NCBI RefSeq assembly: GCF_000428485.1
Contig: NZ_AUAA01000025.1
Location: 1 to 64,000 of the forward strand
Source: Epilithonimonas tenax DSM 16811
GTDB lineage: Bacteria; Bacteroidota; Bacteroidia; Flavobacteriales; Weeksellaceae
DNA length: 64,000 bases
Direction: 5' to 3'
Part shown: one piece after another, positions 8,379 to 17,712 of the stretch
Position numbering within the stretch: the first letter of the stretch is position 1
Layout of the letters: every line of letters starts with the position of its first letter
Notes under the pieces: model-generated
Seen by the model: only the letters and a program-made list of their open reading frames with translations
What the model was told of the DNA's origin: nothing
Database searches by the model: none
Program-made: the position numbers and the translations under genes

Positions 8379-9305
8379 TTAGAATCTGTAAATCACTTCT
8401 TTATGAAAACCTTCCAGCATTTTCTCTGCCTTTTCATAATCTTTGGAGAAGCCAAGAATGTAACCTCCACCTCCACTCCCACAAAGTTTGAGGTAGTAAG
8501 CGTTGGAATCTATTCCTTTTTTCCAGATATTAAAAAGATTTTCCGGAATCATCGGACGGAAATGTTCGTAAGCCCAAACGGATAATTTCTTCAAATTTTT
8601 GAAAAACGGATTCATATCTTTTCTAAGGAACGCATCAATACACGCGTTGTTGTAACGGATGAATTCTTCTTTCAAAGTTTTTCGGAAACCTTCGTTTTTC
8701 AACTTTTCAAAGAAGATTTGAATCATTGGTCCGGTTTCGCCAATCGTTCCAGAATCTATCAGAAAAATGGCGCCCTTGCCCAATTCTTCTGCGGGAATGG
8801 AAACTTTGTCAACGCTGTCTTTGCTTTCAATCAGAATCGGAAGATTCATAAAGCAAATCAATGGATCGATTCCTGAACTTTTTCCGTGGAAATAACTTTC
8901 TAACTGACCGAAAATCATTTTCAAATCCTTCAGTTCATTTTTGGAAATCGTATCAGGTTCTCTTTTTGTGAAAGAGTATTTTTCGAAAATCGCGGCAACC
9001 AAAGCACCCGAACTTCCTACTCCATAACCTTGCGGAATATTGGAATCAAAGAAAAGACCTTTTGAGATATCTTTTTTCAGAGACTGCACGTCCAGTGTAT
9101 ACTCGGAAGGCAATTCTAGGGCCAGCAAATAATTGGCATACTTTTCCAGAGAAAGGTTGGATTTTCTTTCAAAATCACTGTCAAGATTGGAAAATTTGAG
9201 GGTTCCTTTATAAAAACTGTACGGTAAAGTGAGACCTTGAGAATCCTCAATGATACCATACTCGCCGAACAAAAGAATTTTAGCGTAAAATAAAGGGTTT
9301 GTCAT
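8379..9305 (-). CDS. Mevalonate kinase (GHMP kinase)
   Basis: 308 residues. It starts with FYAKILLFGEYGII, the GHMP motif 1 (KILLFGEY). The ATP-binding motif 2 is present as PQGYGVGSSGALVAAI near residue 97, and motif 3 as KLCGSGGGGYILGF near the C-terminus. This set with LFGEYG fits mevalonate kinase, which phosphorylates mevalonate in the isoprenoid pathway used by flavobacteria. Phosphomevalonate kinase is a possible alternative. A TAAATTTG box on its strand lies 17 nt upstream. Confidence 0.87.
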   Translation of the reverse strand: MTNPLFYAKILLFGEYGIIEDSQGLTLPYSFYKGTLKFSNLDSDFERKSNLSLEKYANYLLALELPSEYTLDVQSLKKDISKGLFFDSNIPQGYGVGSSGALVAAIFEKYSFTKREPDTISKNELKDLKMIFGQLESYFHGKSSGIDPLICFMNLPILIESKDSVDKVSIPAEELGKGAIFLIDSGTIGETGPMIQIFFEKLKNEGFRKTLKEEFIRYNNACIDAFLRKDMNPFFKNLKKLSVWAYEHFRPMIPENLFNIWKKGIDSNAYYLKLCGSGGGGYILGFSKDYEKAEKMLEGFHKEVIYRF

Positions 9306-9322
9306 AATGTGTTTTGATATTG

Positions 9323-9330
9323 CAAATTTA
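9323..9330 (-). promoter_or_regulatory. -7 box TAAATTTG before mevalonate kinase
   Basis: Minus-strand match to TAnnTTTG, 17 nt before the ATG, implying a very short leader. Confidence 0.55.
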
Positions 9331-9408
9331 CAAAAAATAAACTATTCGATTATTATCAAAAAATGAACCGTGATTTTAAATTTTTATTAATAATTCAAAT
9401 TAATCTGA

Positions 9409-10211
9409 TCATGGATACAATTTCAAAAATCCTTCATAAACACTTAGGTGCAAAACCGTTGCGTGGTTGTCGTCCTGCATTAGATTATATTCTAATTTCA
9501 GTTTCTTTTTACCTGAATTTTTGAGAATTTGAAAACGTGAATCCGCATCCTTTACCATCGTTTTATGTTCATTTTTCCCGACAGAAACATAAATGAATCT
9601 TTCGTCATCTTTTTGAACAGAAAGTAACGAATTTGCTTTATTCAAAAAACTATCATCATCCCACCAAAGACTTGGGCTACTCATAAAACAATGGCTGAAA
9701 ACTTGTGGGTTCTTTAATAAAATCTCCGTTGCCAAAAGGCCGCCCAAGGACTGCCCAATCAGATATTTTGTCTTTTCGGTTTTATCATTTTTATCGATTA
9801 ATGGCTGTAATTATTTTTCAACAAATTGAATAAAATGGTCTTAATGTCCAGTGGTGGGATCATCTTCCTGCAAATCTTTCAAATCTGTATGGAACGTAAA
9901 ATCTCTTTTCCTGTCCACATTTTCGACTCCGACAATAATGAAGTCTGGCATTCTGAACTGCATATTAAAAAACTGCTGAAGTCCTACCTAATGCAGGAAA
10001 TCCTCATTCATGCAACCGTCTAAAATGTACATAACAGGATAGCTTTTGTTCTTATCATAAGTCTGCGGAAGAGAGATGTTAGCGTTCTTTTCTCGTTAAG
10101 GATCTCCGAGTTCAAAGTCAGTTTCTCTGTGATCTTCAAATCTTCAACAAGCGGATTCTGCGAACTTAAAATGTCAAATACTAGAAGAAAAGCAAAACTT
10201 AAAGGTCTCAA
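9409..10211 (-). pseudogene. Decayed secreted esterase (BesA/IroE-like alpha/beta hydrolase)
   Basis: The gene starts at 10211 with a signal-like MRPLSFAFLLVF and is readable to NEKRT. A frameshift near 10095 moves it to the frame encoding ISLPQTYDKNKSYPVMYILDG. That frame then continues to the end but carries three in-frame stops, after NEDFLH, after TTGH and after FVEK. The nucleophile elbow GQSLGG follows, and the last 112 codons (SSPSLWWDD...HATVLHLSVYEGFLKLYP) are intact. Full-length relatives hydrolyse ester bonds, including those of iron-siderophores. With one frameshift and three nonsense codons it is almost certainly inactive. Confidence 0.85.
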
Positions 10212-10218
10212 AATAAGA

Positions 10219-11700
10219 TTATTTGGTGTTATTTTTAACCTTCATAAAACGAATCAGCACCAAACCAATAGCGAAGAAAATCGTCATAGATAAAGCAGCA
10301 TAGCGCATATTGTTGTAATGTTCTATCAATGTTGCAAAAATGAAAGTTCCTAAAATAATAGCTAACTTTTCCAAGACATCGTAAAAACTGAAATAGGTGG
10401 TATTGTCCATAGAATCAGTCGGAAGCAATTTGGAATAAGTAGATCTGGACATGGCCTGCAAACCACCCATTACCAAACCGATCACTGCAGCAATTCCGTA
10501 AAACTGGTATTCTACATTGGGGTTTTCTTTGTTCAGATAATAGGCTGCTAGACAAGCGCCAATCCACATTGTCACGGTAATACTGATGACATTTTTGTTT
10601 CCAATTTTTCGCGATAACCAGGAGAAAAACAAAGCGCCGATAATGGCTTCTATCTGAATTAACAAAAGAGTCAATATCAATTTATCCTGCGCCATATTGA
10701 TTTCACTTTTCCCAAACAAAGTGGCCATCAGGAAAATCGTCTGCATCCCAACACTATAAAAAAAGAAACTGGAAAGAAAATATTTCAGATTTTTGTCTCT
10801 AAACAAATGACCGCCCACTTTGAACAATTCACGGAAACTTTGTTTTACAATATCAATATAAAAACTGATGTTATCTTTTAGCACTTCGAAAAAACCACCT
10901 TGCTCTGTATGGCTTTTGAAGATGTTTTTGTAATTAAGTAAAACAAGATCCTTTGGCAACTGCTCTTTTACCTGACCAAATTGTGGCAAATGTTTAAATG
11001 TATATTGCGAAAATCCAAACCACCAGGCACCTGTCAAAAGAAAACTAACTCTAGTGTAAATGGCCGCCTGCTTGGGAGTTTCCGCAAAGACCTGAATCAA
11101 AACCAGACAAATCACAACCAAAATTACAGAACCGATGTATCCGTAAACATACCCTTTTGCAGAAAGCGAATCCTGCTTATCAGGCGTTGCAATATCAGGC
11201 AGAAAGGAGTTGTAGAAAACCAAACTCCCCCAGAATCCGACACTGGCCGTCATGCTGAACAGCAATCCCAGCCAAACACTTCCCATGCCCGTAAACATAG
11301 CCAATCCCATACAAGACGTTGCACCAAGATAACAGAAAAACTGAAGGAAAGACTTTTTGTTGCCAATCGTATCTGCCAAAGATGACAAAATTGGAGAGAG
11401 CAAAACAACGATTAAGAATGACAGTGTTAACGAGTAACCATAAACCGCATCAGGCTGATATTCTTTCCCAAAAACTTTAATCAGATGTCTTACAGGAACT
11501 TTGATCCATTGTCCGGTTTCCTGCACGTACTCATCTTTTTCATAAGCCGTGGTTAGAATACTGTAATATATAGGAAAAATAGTGGATGTGATGACTAACG
11601 AATAAACCGAGTTTGCCCAATCATAGAAAGCCCAGGCGCGCATTATTTTTGGATTATTCTTAATTGGGTTTTCTGGAATTGTTTTTTCTATTTCAGACAT
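10219..11700 (-). CDS. MFS transporter, UMF1 type
   Basis: 493 residues with about twelve predicted membrane helices. The N-terminus WAFYDWANSVYSLVITSTIFP is the characteristic start of the UMF1 (Atg22-like) branch of the major facilitator superfamily. A loop between helices 1 and 2 is unusually long (residues 50-80). The motif SLADTIGNKKSF corresponds to the MFS motif A between helices 2 and 3. The substrate is unknown. It starts after a TACTTTTG box and lies directly upstream of the decayed esterase on the same strand (7-bp gap), so they may once have been an operon. Confidence 0.88.
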   Translation of the reverse strand: MSEIEKTIPENPIKNNPKIMRAWAFYDWANSVYSLVITSTIFPIYYSILTTAYEKDEYVQETGQWIKVPVRHLIKVFGKEYQPDAVYGYSLTLSFLIVVLLSPILSSLADTIGNKKSFLQFFCYLGATSCMGLAMFTGMGSVWLGLLFSMTASVGFWGSLVFYNSFLPDIATPDKQDSLSAKGYVYGYIGSVILVVICLVLIQVFAETPKQAAIYTRVSFLLTGAWWFGFSQYTFKHLPQFGQVKEQLPKDLVLLNYKNIFKSHTEQGGFFEVLKDNISFYIDIVKQSFRELFKVGGHLFRDKNLKYFLSSFFFYSVGMQTIFLMATLFGKSEINMAQDKLILTLLLIQIEAIIGALFFSWLSRKIGNKNVISITVTMWIGACLAAYYLNKENPNVEYQFYGIAAVIGLVMGGLQAMSRSTYSKLLPTDSMDNTTYFSFYDVLEKLAIILGTFIFATLIEHYNNMRYAALSMTIFFAIGLVLIRFMKVKNNTK

Positions 11701-11718
11701 TGGAAATAATTATTTAGA

Positions 11719-11726
11719 CAAAAGTA
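11719..11726 (-). promoter_or_regulatory. -7 box TACTTTTG before the MFS transporter
   Basis: Minus-strand TAnnTTTG match, 18 nt before the start codon. Confidence 0.45.
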
Positions 11727-11780
11727 AAAAAAGGAATTACAAGTTGACAAAAAAATGCGTTTGTATCAAAAATTTAATAA

Positions 11781-11822
11781 GAAAAACCCTTTCTAACTTG
11801 GAAGCCTGAAAGGGTTTTGAAT
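11781..11822. terminator. Terminator after acetyl-CoA acetyltransferase
   Basis: Stem AAAACCCTTTC / GAAAGGGTTTT with a 12-nt loop, 20 bp past the thiolase stop. Confidence 0.85.
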
Positions 11823-11840
11823 TTTATTTTGATAAGAAGA

Positions 11841-13022
11841 TTACTGTAAGTTTTCAATCACAATAGCCGTTGCACCACCGCCACCATTACAGATTGCCGC
11901 TGCCCCGTATTTCCCGTTGTTTTGTTTCAGAACATTGATTAGAGTGACAATAATTCTTGAACCGGAACTTCCCAGCGGATGGCCGATAGAAACTGCGCCT
12001 CCATTGACATTAACTTTCGAAGCATCTAATCCTAAAACTTTTGTGTTGGCTAATCCAACGACTGAAAAAGCTTCATTCAATTCGAAGAAATCGATATCTT
12101 CTTTTGTTAAATTTGCTTTTTTAAGCGCGATTGGCAAAGCTTTGGAAGGTGCCATCGTGAATCTTTCGGGTTCTACAGCCGCGTCCGCGTAAGAAATAAT
12201 TTTCGCCAAAGGTGTCAATCCCAATTCTTCCATTTTTTCTTTTGACATCAAAATCAAAGCAGAAGCACCGTCATTCAATGTTGAAGCGTTGGCTGCAGTT
12301 ACTGTTCCTTTTTCTTTTTGAAAAACTGTTGCTAAAGTTGGAATTTTATCAAACTTAACCGCTTTATATTCTTCGTCTTCTGAAAAAACAACTGGTTCTC
12401 CTTTTCTTTGAGGAATCGAAACCGGAACAACTTCTTCTGAGAATTTTCCCGCTTCCCAAGCTGCGGCCGATCTTTGGTAAGATTGAATTGCAAAAGCATC
12501 CTGCTCTTCTCTCGTGATGTTATATTCTTTGGCACATAATTCTGCGCAAACGCCCATATGTTGTTTGTTGTAAACATCGGTCAAACCATCTTTCAGAAGT
12601 CCGTCCTGCATCTTGATTTCGCCTAATTTCACACCGTTTCTTCCATCAATATAGTGAGGAACCATTGACATATTTTCCATCCCGCCAGCTATGATGATAT
12701 CGACATCCCCAGCTTTTATGGCTTGAGTCGCCATTGTTACAGCTTTCATTCCGGAAGCGCAAACTTTGTTGATGGTTGTGGAAGGCGTATGATTGGACAA
12801 ACCTGCGCCCAAAGCCACTTGTCTTGCCGGAGCCTGGCCTTCGCCAGCCTGCAAAACATTTCCCATATAAATTTCCTCAACCAAAGTCGGGTCCAGGTTG
12901 ATTTTTTCTAAAGCTCCTTTTACAGCAACAGTTCCCAATTGTGTTGCAGGAACTGTCGAAAGACTTCCCATAAAACTTCCCATTGGCGTTCTGACCGCTG
13001 ATACAATGAATACTTCTTTCAT
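11841..13022 (-). CDS. Acetyl-CoA C-acetyltransferase (thiolase)
   Basis: 393 residues, the usual length for this family. The acyl-accepting cysteine is Cys88 in [11 protein letters not shown]. The catalytic His is in [10 protein letters not shown] and the second Cys in [12 protein letters not shown] at the C-terminus. [13 protein letters not shown] is also typical. It condenses two acetyl-CoA to acetoacetyl-CoA, or the reverse. That product feeds both the mevalonate pathway (kinase at 8379) and the CoA-transferase at 1279. It is monocistronic with its own terminator. Confidence 0.95.
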   Translation of the reverse strand: MKEVFIVSAVRTPMGSFMGSLSTVPATQLGTVAVKGALEKINLDPTLVEEIYMGNVLQAGEGQAPARQVALGAGLSNHTPSTTINKVCASGMKAVTMATQAIKAGDVDIIIAGGMENMSMVPHYIDGRNGVKLGEIKMQDGLLKDGLTDVYNKQHMGVCAELCAKEYNITREEQDAFAIQSYQRSAAAWEAGKFSEEVVPVSIPQRKGEPVVFSEDEEYKAVKFDKIPTLATVFQKEKGTVTAANASTLNDGASALILMSKEKMEELGLTPLAKIISYADAAVEPERFTMAPSKALPIALKKANLTKEDIDFFELNEAFSVVGLANTKVLGLDASKVNVNGGAVSIGHPLGSSGSRIIVTLINVLKQNNGKYGAAAICNGGGGATAIVIENLQ

Positions 13023-13045
13023 AATATTTTTAATTTTTTTGAATT

Positions 13046-13438
13046 TTAATTAATTTGATTTTTGTTTCTCGATGCGATTAAAATAACAACCGCTCCCAGA
13101 AACTCGATGAACCATCCCCAGGATAATTTCACGATTCCTGCGAATGTAGATTGCCACGATTTGAATGGTAAAAAACTGAAATAATCCAAAGATTTTAACT
13201 TAATAGCAACAATTGTGAAAGCAAAAAGCAAAATCATTAAAAATACCATTATTTTCACGAGTTTAGTTCTGTCAATTAAGATGAAAACCAGCGTCAACAA
13301 AGAAAATCCCCAAAGTATGATGGCGAGTGTGTGATCCACTTTCCAATAGTTCCAGTTTCCAACAATTGGAATATGAACTAAGGGCAGAAAACTGCCTGCC
13401 ACAACCAAAAACAATCCGATTAACTGTAAATTTTTCAT
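13046..13438 (-). CDS. Small four-helix membrane protein, unknown function
   Basis: 130 residues with four hydrophobic segments at about 5-22, 38-56, 62-82 and 105-123. The loops are short, with a conserved-looking [11 protein letters not shown] after helix 1. It starts 23 bp before the thiolase on the same strand and could share its transcript. A TACTTTTG box lies 42 nt upstream. I do not recognise the family. Confidence 0.7.
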   Translation of the reverse strand: MKNLQLIGLFLVVAGSFLPLVHIPIVGNWNYWKVDHTLAIILWGFSLLTLVFILIDRTKLVKIMVFLMILLFAFTIVAIKLKSLDYFSFLPFKSWQSTFAGIVKLSWGWFIEFLGAVVILIASRNKNQIN

Positions 13439-13480
13439 TTCTAAATCCTGTTTGCCAATGTAAATAAAAAATTAGACTTG

Positions 13481-13488
13481 CAAAAGTA
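13481..13488 (-). promoter_or_regulatory. -7 box TACTTTTG
   Basis: TAnnTTTG match on the minus strand, 42 nt before the small membrane protein and, through it, possibly driving the thiolase. Confidence 0.4.
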
Positions 13489-13569
13489 ATGCTGAGATGT
13501 TTTTAATTTCCCTCAATGAAAACCAAGTAACTTTTACAATGTTATCTTCAAGTCATTAATTTTGAAGTT

Positions 13570-13960
13570 ATGAATACTGCAGAATTAAAATTAGACCTCA
13601 TCAATCATAGTACGAGTATTAATGATAAAGCCAGGCTAAAGGAATTGTTGCAACAATTGAAATTCACGGCTGATGAATCAGTTTATAGTACCAATGAAGA
13701 TGAAAAACAGCAATTTCTGAGGCAAGCAATTAAATTGACAGTGCAGATATTTTATCAAATGACAGCATTCAAAAGGAACTCAAAGAATGGCTGAAAAAAA
13801 TAGTCTGGACTCAAAACCAAAAAGGAGTTGATTTAAATTCTTCAATATTGGATGCAAAAGGAATAAGTCTAATGCTATTGCCTGAAATTAAATTCATTAA
13901 ATTGAAACTTTCCCAACGATTGAAACTTTGCTGAGCGAAGCGCCATTGCGAACCTTAAAA
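13570..13960 (+). pseudogene. Decayed type II toxin-antitoxin module (ParE/RelE type)
   Basis: The antitoxin start, NTAELKLDLINHSTSINDKARLKELLQQLKF, is clear. After ESVYSTNEDEK one base is missing from an A-run. The +1 frame continues AISEASN, hits TAA, then reads IDSADILSNDSIQKELKEWLKK, the typical antitoxin end. The toxin follows at once: KKIVWTQNQKG in one frame, then ILQYWMQK and LKLNSL in another frame broken by several stops. These are pieces of a ParE/RelE-type toxin (KIVWTQ...ILQYW...LKLNSLI). Both genes are dead. The intact relative lies just past prfB. Confidence 0.8.
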
Positions 13961-14050
13961 ATATTTTCATTGAGAGAGAAAAACCCTAGTGTGCTTTGTA
14001 TTAAAATTTTTGAAATGACCATTAATTCCCAACATTCATCATTTTCTTCT

Positions 14051-14058
14051 TATTTTTG
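14051..14058 (+). promoter_or_regulatory. -7 box TATTTTTG before prfB
   Basis: Exact TAnnTTTG match, 17 nt before the GTG start of prfB. Confidence 0.5.
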
Positions 14059-14075
14059 CAAAAATTAAAACAAAC

Positions 14076-15188
14076 GTGGTAAACACAGACCAAATAAAAG
14101 ATATCCAATCCAGAATCGAAGACCTGCACAAGTTCCTCCAAATCGAAAAGAAAAAAATCGAAATTTCCAACGACGACGAGAAAACCGCAGCACCCGAATT
14201 CTGGAACAACTCCAAAGAAGCCGAAGTTTTCCTGAAACAACTCCGTTCCAAGAAGAAATGGGTGGAAGGTTACGACGATATCAAGACAGAATTTGAAGAC
14301 CTTCAGGTTCTGTTGGAATTTGCAAAAGAAGACCCAGATTCTGAAAAAGAACTGGACGAAGCTTTCCCAAAATTAGTTGAAAAAGTCGAAAATCTGGAAT
14401 TCAAAAATATGCTTTCCAATGAAGGCGACGAACTTTCTGCTGTTCTTCAAATCACTGCTGGAGCCGGCGGAACAGAATCTTGCGACTGGGCCAGTATGCT
14501 GATGCGGATGTACACGATGTGGGCAGACAAGCAAGGTTACAAACTTCGTGAACTCAACTTCCAGGAAGGCGATGTTGCCGGCATCAAAACCGTAACGATA
14601 GAAATCGACGGCGAGTTTGCTTTCGGCTATTTGAAAGGTGAAAATGGCGTTCACAGATTGGTGAGAATTTCACCTTTTGATAGCAATGCCAAACGTCACA
14701 CAAGTTTCGTTTCCGTTTATGTTTATCCTTTGGTGGACGATACAATTGAAATTAACATCAACCCAGCCGACATCAGTTTTGAAACCATGCGAAGCTCCGG
14801 CGCTGGTGGACAGAACGTCAATAAGGTAGAAACTGCTGTTCGTCTTCGCCACGCACCAACGGGCATTATCATTGAAAACTCAGAATCGCGTTCTCAGCTT
14901 CAGAATAAAGAAAAAGCAATGCAACTCCTGAAATCCCGACTTTACCAAATCGAACTTGATGAAAGGCTGAAGGCCAGAAATGAAATCGAAGCCGGAAAAA
15001 TGAAAATCGAATGGGGTTCTCAAATCCGGAATTATGTAATGCAACCTTACAAATTGGTTAAAGATGTCCGCTCCGGACACGAAACGTCCGACGTAGACAG
15101 TGTGATGAACGGAAACATCACGCCTTTCCTGAAAGCTTATCTGATGAATGAAGGGCAAGCTGGAAGTGCGGAAATGGATGAGTTGTAA
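14076..15188 (+). CDS. prfB: Peptide chain release factor 2
   Basis: 370 residues starting at a GTG; no upstream in-frame ATG exists before a TGA at 14016. The SPF tripeptide (199-201) that reads UGA and UAA stop codons and the catalytic GGQ (244-246) that triggers peptide release are both present. In many bacteria prfB has a programmed +1 frameshift (CUU UGA) near codon 25 that senses RF2 level. The equivalent place here, KFLQIEKKK (codons 19-27), reads CTC CAA without a stop, so the gene is continuous and lacks that control. It lies between a decayed and an intact TA module. Confidence 0.96.
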   Translation: MVNTDQIKDIQSRIEDLHKFLQIEKKKIEISNDDEKTAAPEFWNNSKEAEVFLKQLRSKKKWVEGYDDIKTEFEDLQVLLEFAKEDPDSEKELDEAFPKLVEKVENLEFKNMLSNEGDELSAVLQITAGAGGTESCDWASMLMRMYTMWADKQGYKLRELNFQEGDVAGIKTVTIEIDGEFAFGYLKGENGVHRLVRISPFDSNAKRHTSFVSVYVYPLVDDTIEININPADISFETMRSSGAGGQNVNKVETAVRLRHAPTGIIIENSESRSQLQNKEKAMQLLKSRLYQIELDERLKARNEIEAGKMKIEWGSQIRNYVMQPYKLVKDVRSGHETSDVDSVMNGNITPFLKAYLMNEGQAGSAEMDEL

Positions 15189-15191
15189 AAA

Positions 15192-15211
15192 AATTCAAAC
15201 AAATTTGAATT
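15192..15211 (+). promoter_or_regulatory. 8-bp inverted repeat, terminator or TA operator
   Basis: AATTCAAA and TTTGAATT, separated by four bases, form a perfect palindrome just after prfB and 34 bp before the antitoxin. It has no T-run, so an operator for TA autoregulation is more likely than a terminator. A TAAATTTG box follows at 15220-15227. Confidence 0.45.
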
Positions 15212-15245
15212 ATTATTTCTAAATTTGAGTTAAAGTATCAATATA

Positions 15246-15479
15246 ATGAATACGCAAATCCTTAATCATAAACTTGAATTAATCCAATGGTTATCAACTT
15301 TGGAAGATACATCGATTATTGAAAAATTATTGAAATTCCGAAAAGAAGAAACCAAAGATTGGTGGGAATCTATATCCGATAAAGAAAAACAATCAATAGA
15401 AAAAGGAATTTCAGAAGCTGACGATAATCTTCTCAAACCGCATTCCTCAGCAAAAAAACTTTATGAAAAGTATTTGTGA
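15246..15479 (+). CDS. Type II antitoxin
   Basis: 77 residues. NTQILNHKLELIQWLSTLEDTSIIEKLLKFR is the helical N-terminus common to flavobacterial ParD/RelB-like antitoxins. The middle part, WWESISDKEKQSIEKGISEADD, and the tail HSSAKKLYEKYL are likely to bind the toxin. It overlaps the toxin gene by 17 bp. The decayed module upstream of prfB encodes a recognisably related antitoxin (both keep a DEK/ISEA segment), so the two modules are probably paralogous. Confidence 0.85.
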   Translation: MNTQILNHKLELIQWLSTLEDTSIIEKLLKFRKEETKDWWESISDKEKQSIEKGISEADDNLLKPHSSAKKLYEKYL

Positions 15480-15762
15480 TATTTTTTGGACTCCAAATGC
15501 TTTGAAAGAATTGGAGCAAACAATCGAATATCTTGAAGGAAATTTTCCGGAAAAGGAAATCAAAAAATTAGCAGAAAAAATTGAATTAACGATTGAACTG
15601 ATTTCGAAAAACCCAAACCTTTTTCCAAAATCGGAAAATAAAAAAATTCATAAAGCTGTACTTTTGAAATATAACTCAATGTATTATCGAGTAAAAAATG
15701 AAAGTATTGAGATTTTATCTTTCTTTTCCAACAGACAATCTCCAAGTAAAAAGAAATTTTAA
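15463..15762 (+). CDS. RelE/ParE family toxin
   Basis: 99 residues. DIFWTPNALKELEQTIEYLEGNF is the N-terminal strand and helices of the RelE/ParE fold. ELISKNPNLFPKSENKKIHKAVLLKYNSMYYRV is the central sheet, and ILSFFSNRQSPSK the C-terminal strand with the conserved NRQ-P. It is not possible from sequence alone to say whether it poisons gyrase (ParE) or cuts mRNA (RelE). The N-P-K and FF-NRQ-P pattern is more ParE-like. Its start overlaps the antitoxin end. A terminator follows directly. Confidence 0.88.
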   Translation: MKSICDIFWTPNALKELEQTIEYLEGNFPEKEIKKLAEKIELTIELISKNPNLFPKSENKKIHKAVLLKYNSMYYRVKNESIEILSFFSNRQSPSKKKF

Positions 15763-15772
15763 TTTAAAACAT

Positions 15773-15803
15773 AAAAAAGCCTCAGAAAATTCTGAGGCTT
15801 TGA
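15773..15803. terminator. Terminator between toxin and E2 gene
   Basis: Stem AAAGCCTCAGAA / TTCTGAGGCTTT with flanking A- and T-runs, shared by two convergent genes. Confidence 0.88.
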
Positions 15804-15805
15804 TT

Positions 15806-17155
15806 TTATATTTCTGTATTGAGGTCCCAATTTTCGAGGTAATCGTTGACGTGTTTCAGGAACATTCCGCCCAAGCTTCCGTCCACTACTCTATGGTCAT
15901 AAGAATGTGACATAAACATCTTCTGACGGATGGCAATCACATCTCCAAACTCCGTTTCGATAACCGCTGGTTTCTTCACAATCGCACCAACTGCCAGAAT
16001 CGCAACCTGCGGCTGAGGAATAATTGGCGTTCCCATCAGGTTTCCGAAAGTTCCCACATTGGAAATGGTGTAAGTGGCACCTTGCGTGTCGGCTGGAGTC
16101 AGTTTTTTATTTCGTGCTCTGTAAGCCAGATCATTGATGGCTTTTGCCAATCCTGACAAACTTAATTGATCTGCATTTTTGATGACGGGAACTATCAGAT
16201 TTCCGTCCGGTAGAGCGGTTGCCATTCCGATATTGATATTCTTTTTCTTGATGATCTTATCTCCATCCACAGAAACATTAATCATAGGGAAATCCTGAAT
16301 GGCTTTCACAACTGCACGGATGAAAATCGGCATAAAAGTCAACTTCTCGCCTTCTCTTTTCTGATAAGAATCTTTGTTTTTGGCTCTCCATGTCACAACA
16401 TTTGTCACGTCAGATTCAATAAAAGAAGTAACGTGCGGTGAGGTGTGTTTGCTTCTCACCATCGCTTCTGCAATAATCTTACGGACACGGTCCATTTGGA
16501 TGATCTCGTCTCCTTCGTTTACAGCAATCGGCTGAGATGGCGTTGGTAAAGTTTGAGGTGCTGATGTATCGACAACCTCTGCGAACTGAACACTCGAAGT
16601 GGATTCAGTTTCAACTTTGTTGCCTCTGTTTTTCACAAAAACCAGAATATCTTCTTTGGTGATCCTACCGTCCAGACCGCTTCCTTTGATGGTTTTAAGT
16701 TCCGATTCGGAAATATTCTCCTGCTGAACTACGGATCTTACCAAAGGGGACAAATAAAGATCTGAATTATGGCTGGAACTTTTATCAAAAGCAGGAGCTA
16801 AAGCTTGCTCCAAAGTATGGATCACCTCTGGCTCTGGTTGATGGATCTGATCTTTTACTTCTTCATAAGATTTAGCTTCTGGAACATCTTGGCTCTGCTC
16901 GTTTGAAGCATCGGCATCCGTTTCCAAAATGGCAATGGCTTCTCCAATTTTTGCAATATCATCCTTCTGTTTCAATATCTTGATGATTTTTCCCGAAATT
17001 GGTGTCGGAACATCGGAATCTACTTTGTCTGTAGCAATTTCTACTACAGAATCATCCTCTTTTACAAAGTCACCTTCATTAAACATCCAGCTGATAATTG
17101 TAGCTTCCATAACTCCTTCGCCCATACTTGGAAGTAATAGTTTGTATTCTGCCAT
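15806..17155 (-). CDS. 2-oxo acid dehydrogenase E2 (dihydrolipoamide acyltransferase)
   Basis: 449 residues from MAEYKLLLPSMGEG. The single lipoyl domain carries its lysine in EIATDKVDSDV (Lys44). A linker rich in Glu and Pro leads to the E1/E3-binding domain (SPLVRSVVQQENI...GSGLDGRITKEDIL, about 130-170). The catalytic domain ends with DHRVVDGSLGG. E2 passes the acyl group from lipoate to CoA. One lipoyl domain and PSMGEGV fit a branched-chain 2-oxoacid dehydrogenase E2 better than pyruvate E2, but this is not certain. No E1 or E3 gene is adjacent. A TATTTTTG box lies 21 nt upstream. Confidence 0.9.
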   Translation of the reverse strand: MAEYKLLLPSMGEGVMEATIISWMFNEGDFVKEDDSVVEIATDKVDSDVPTPISGKIIKILKQKDDIAKIGEAIAILETDADASNEQSQDVPEAKSYEEVKDQIHQPEPEVIHTLEQALAPAFDKSSSHNSDLYLSPLVRSVVQQENISESELKTIKGSGLDGRITKEDILVFVKNRGNKVETESTSSVQFAEVVDTSAPQTLPTPSQPIAVNEGDEIIQMDRVRKIIAEAMVRSKHTSPHVTSFIESDVTNVVTWRAKNKDSYQKREGEKLTFMPIFIRAVVKAIQDFPMINVSVDGDKIIKKKNINIGMATALPDGNLIVPVIKNADQLSLSGLAKAINDLAYRARNKKLTPADTQGATYTISNVGTFGNLMGTPIIPQPQVAILAVGAIVKKPAVIETEFGDVIAIRQKMFMSHSYDHRVVDGSLGGMFLKHVNDYLENWDLNTEI

Positions 17156-17176
17156 TGTTTCTTTTTTGAATTTCCC

Positions 17177-17184
17177 CAAAAATA
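17177..17184 (-). promoter_or_regulatory. -7 box TATTTTTG before the E2 gene
   Basis: Minus-strand TAnnTTTG match, 21 nt before the chosen ATG; it supports that start over the upstream one at 17179, which would lie inside the box. Confidence 0.5.
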
Positions 17185-17278
17185 CATTTTTTTTTATTAA
17201 TTATATAATTCTATTTTTTAAAATTTACAGGGCTTATTTTTTTATAAATTTGATGATCAAAATTCTTAAAATCATACT

Positions 17279-17569
17279 ATGACTATTTATCTAAGTGCAA
17301 TCATTCATATCAAAGAAAACGCCCTGATGGATGCTGTTGAATTATTAAAAAAACTAGTGATAGAAACCCGTAAAGAAAAAGGGTGCATCCAATATGACCT
17401 CTTCGAAGACAATAGAAACAAAGGGATCTTTTTCATCCACGAAACTTGGGAATCCAATGAAGACCTTCACAACCATCAGGTTTCCGATCATATGATGAGA
17501 TTTCGTGATGGTATATCATCTTTATTAGAAAATCCTAACAGGGTCTATGTTGGTAATAAACTTTTCTAA
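17279..17569 (+). CDS. Antibiotic biosynthesis monooxygenase (ABM) domain protein
   Basis: 96 residues making a single ABM ferredoxin-like domain. IYLSAIIHIKENALMDAVELLKKLVIETRKEKGCIQYDLFED is the first half, with the signature E-GC-QYDLF. The second half is FIHETWESNEDLHNHQVSDHM, containing the family's E-W-s--aL--H. Relatives such as YgiN and LsrG act on quinones or small signals without cofactors. The substrate here is unknown. A TAAATTTG box is at 17245-17252. Confidence 0.88.
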   Translation: MTIYLSAIIHIKENALMDAVELLKKLVIETRKEKGCIQYDLFEDNRNKGIFFIHETWESNEDLHNHQVSDHMMRFRDGISSLLENPNRVYVGNKLF

Positions 17570-17712
17570 TTACAAAATAAACAAAATTAAGCATTCATAA
17601 ATGCTAATACCGCAAATATTAGAAATTTGTTTGTGTTTTCTTTATGAAAAAGGAAAATTTTCAATATTTTTGTTAATCCTTTTTTTTAAAAATCTGATAA
17701 TAAAATTTTAAT

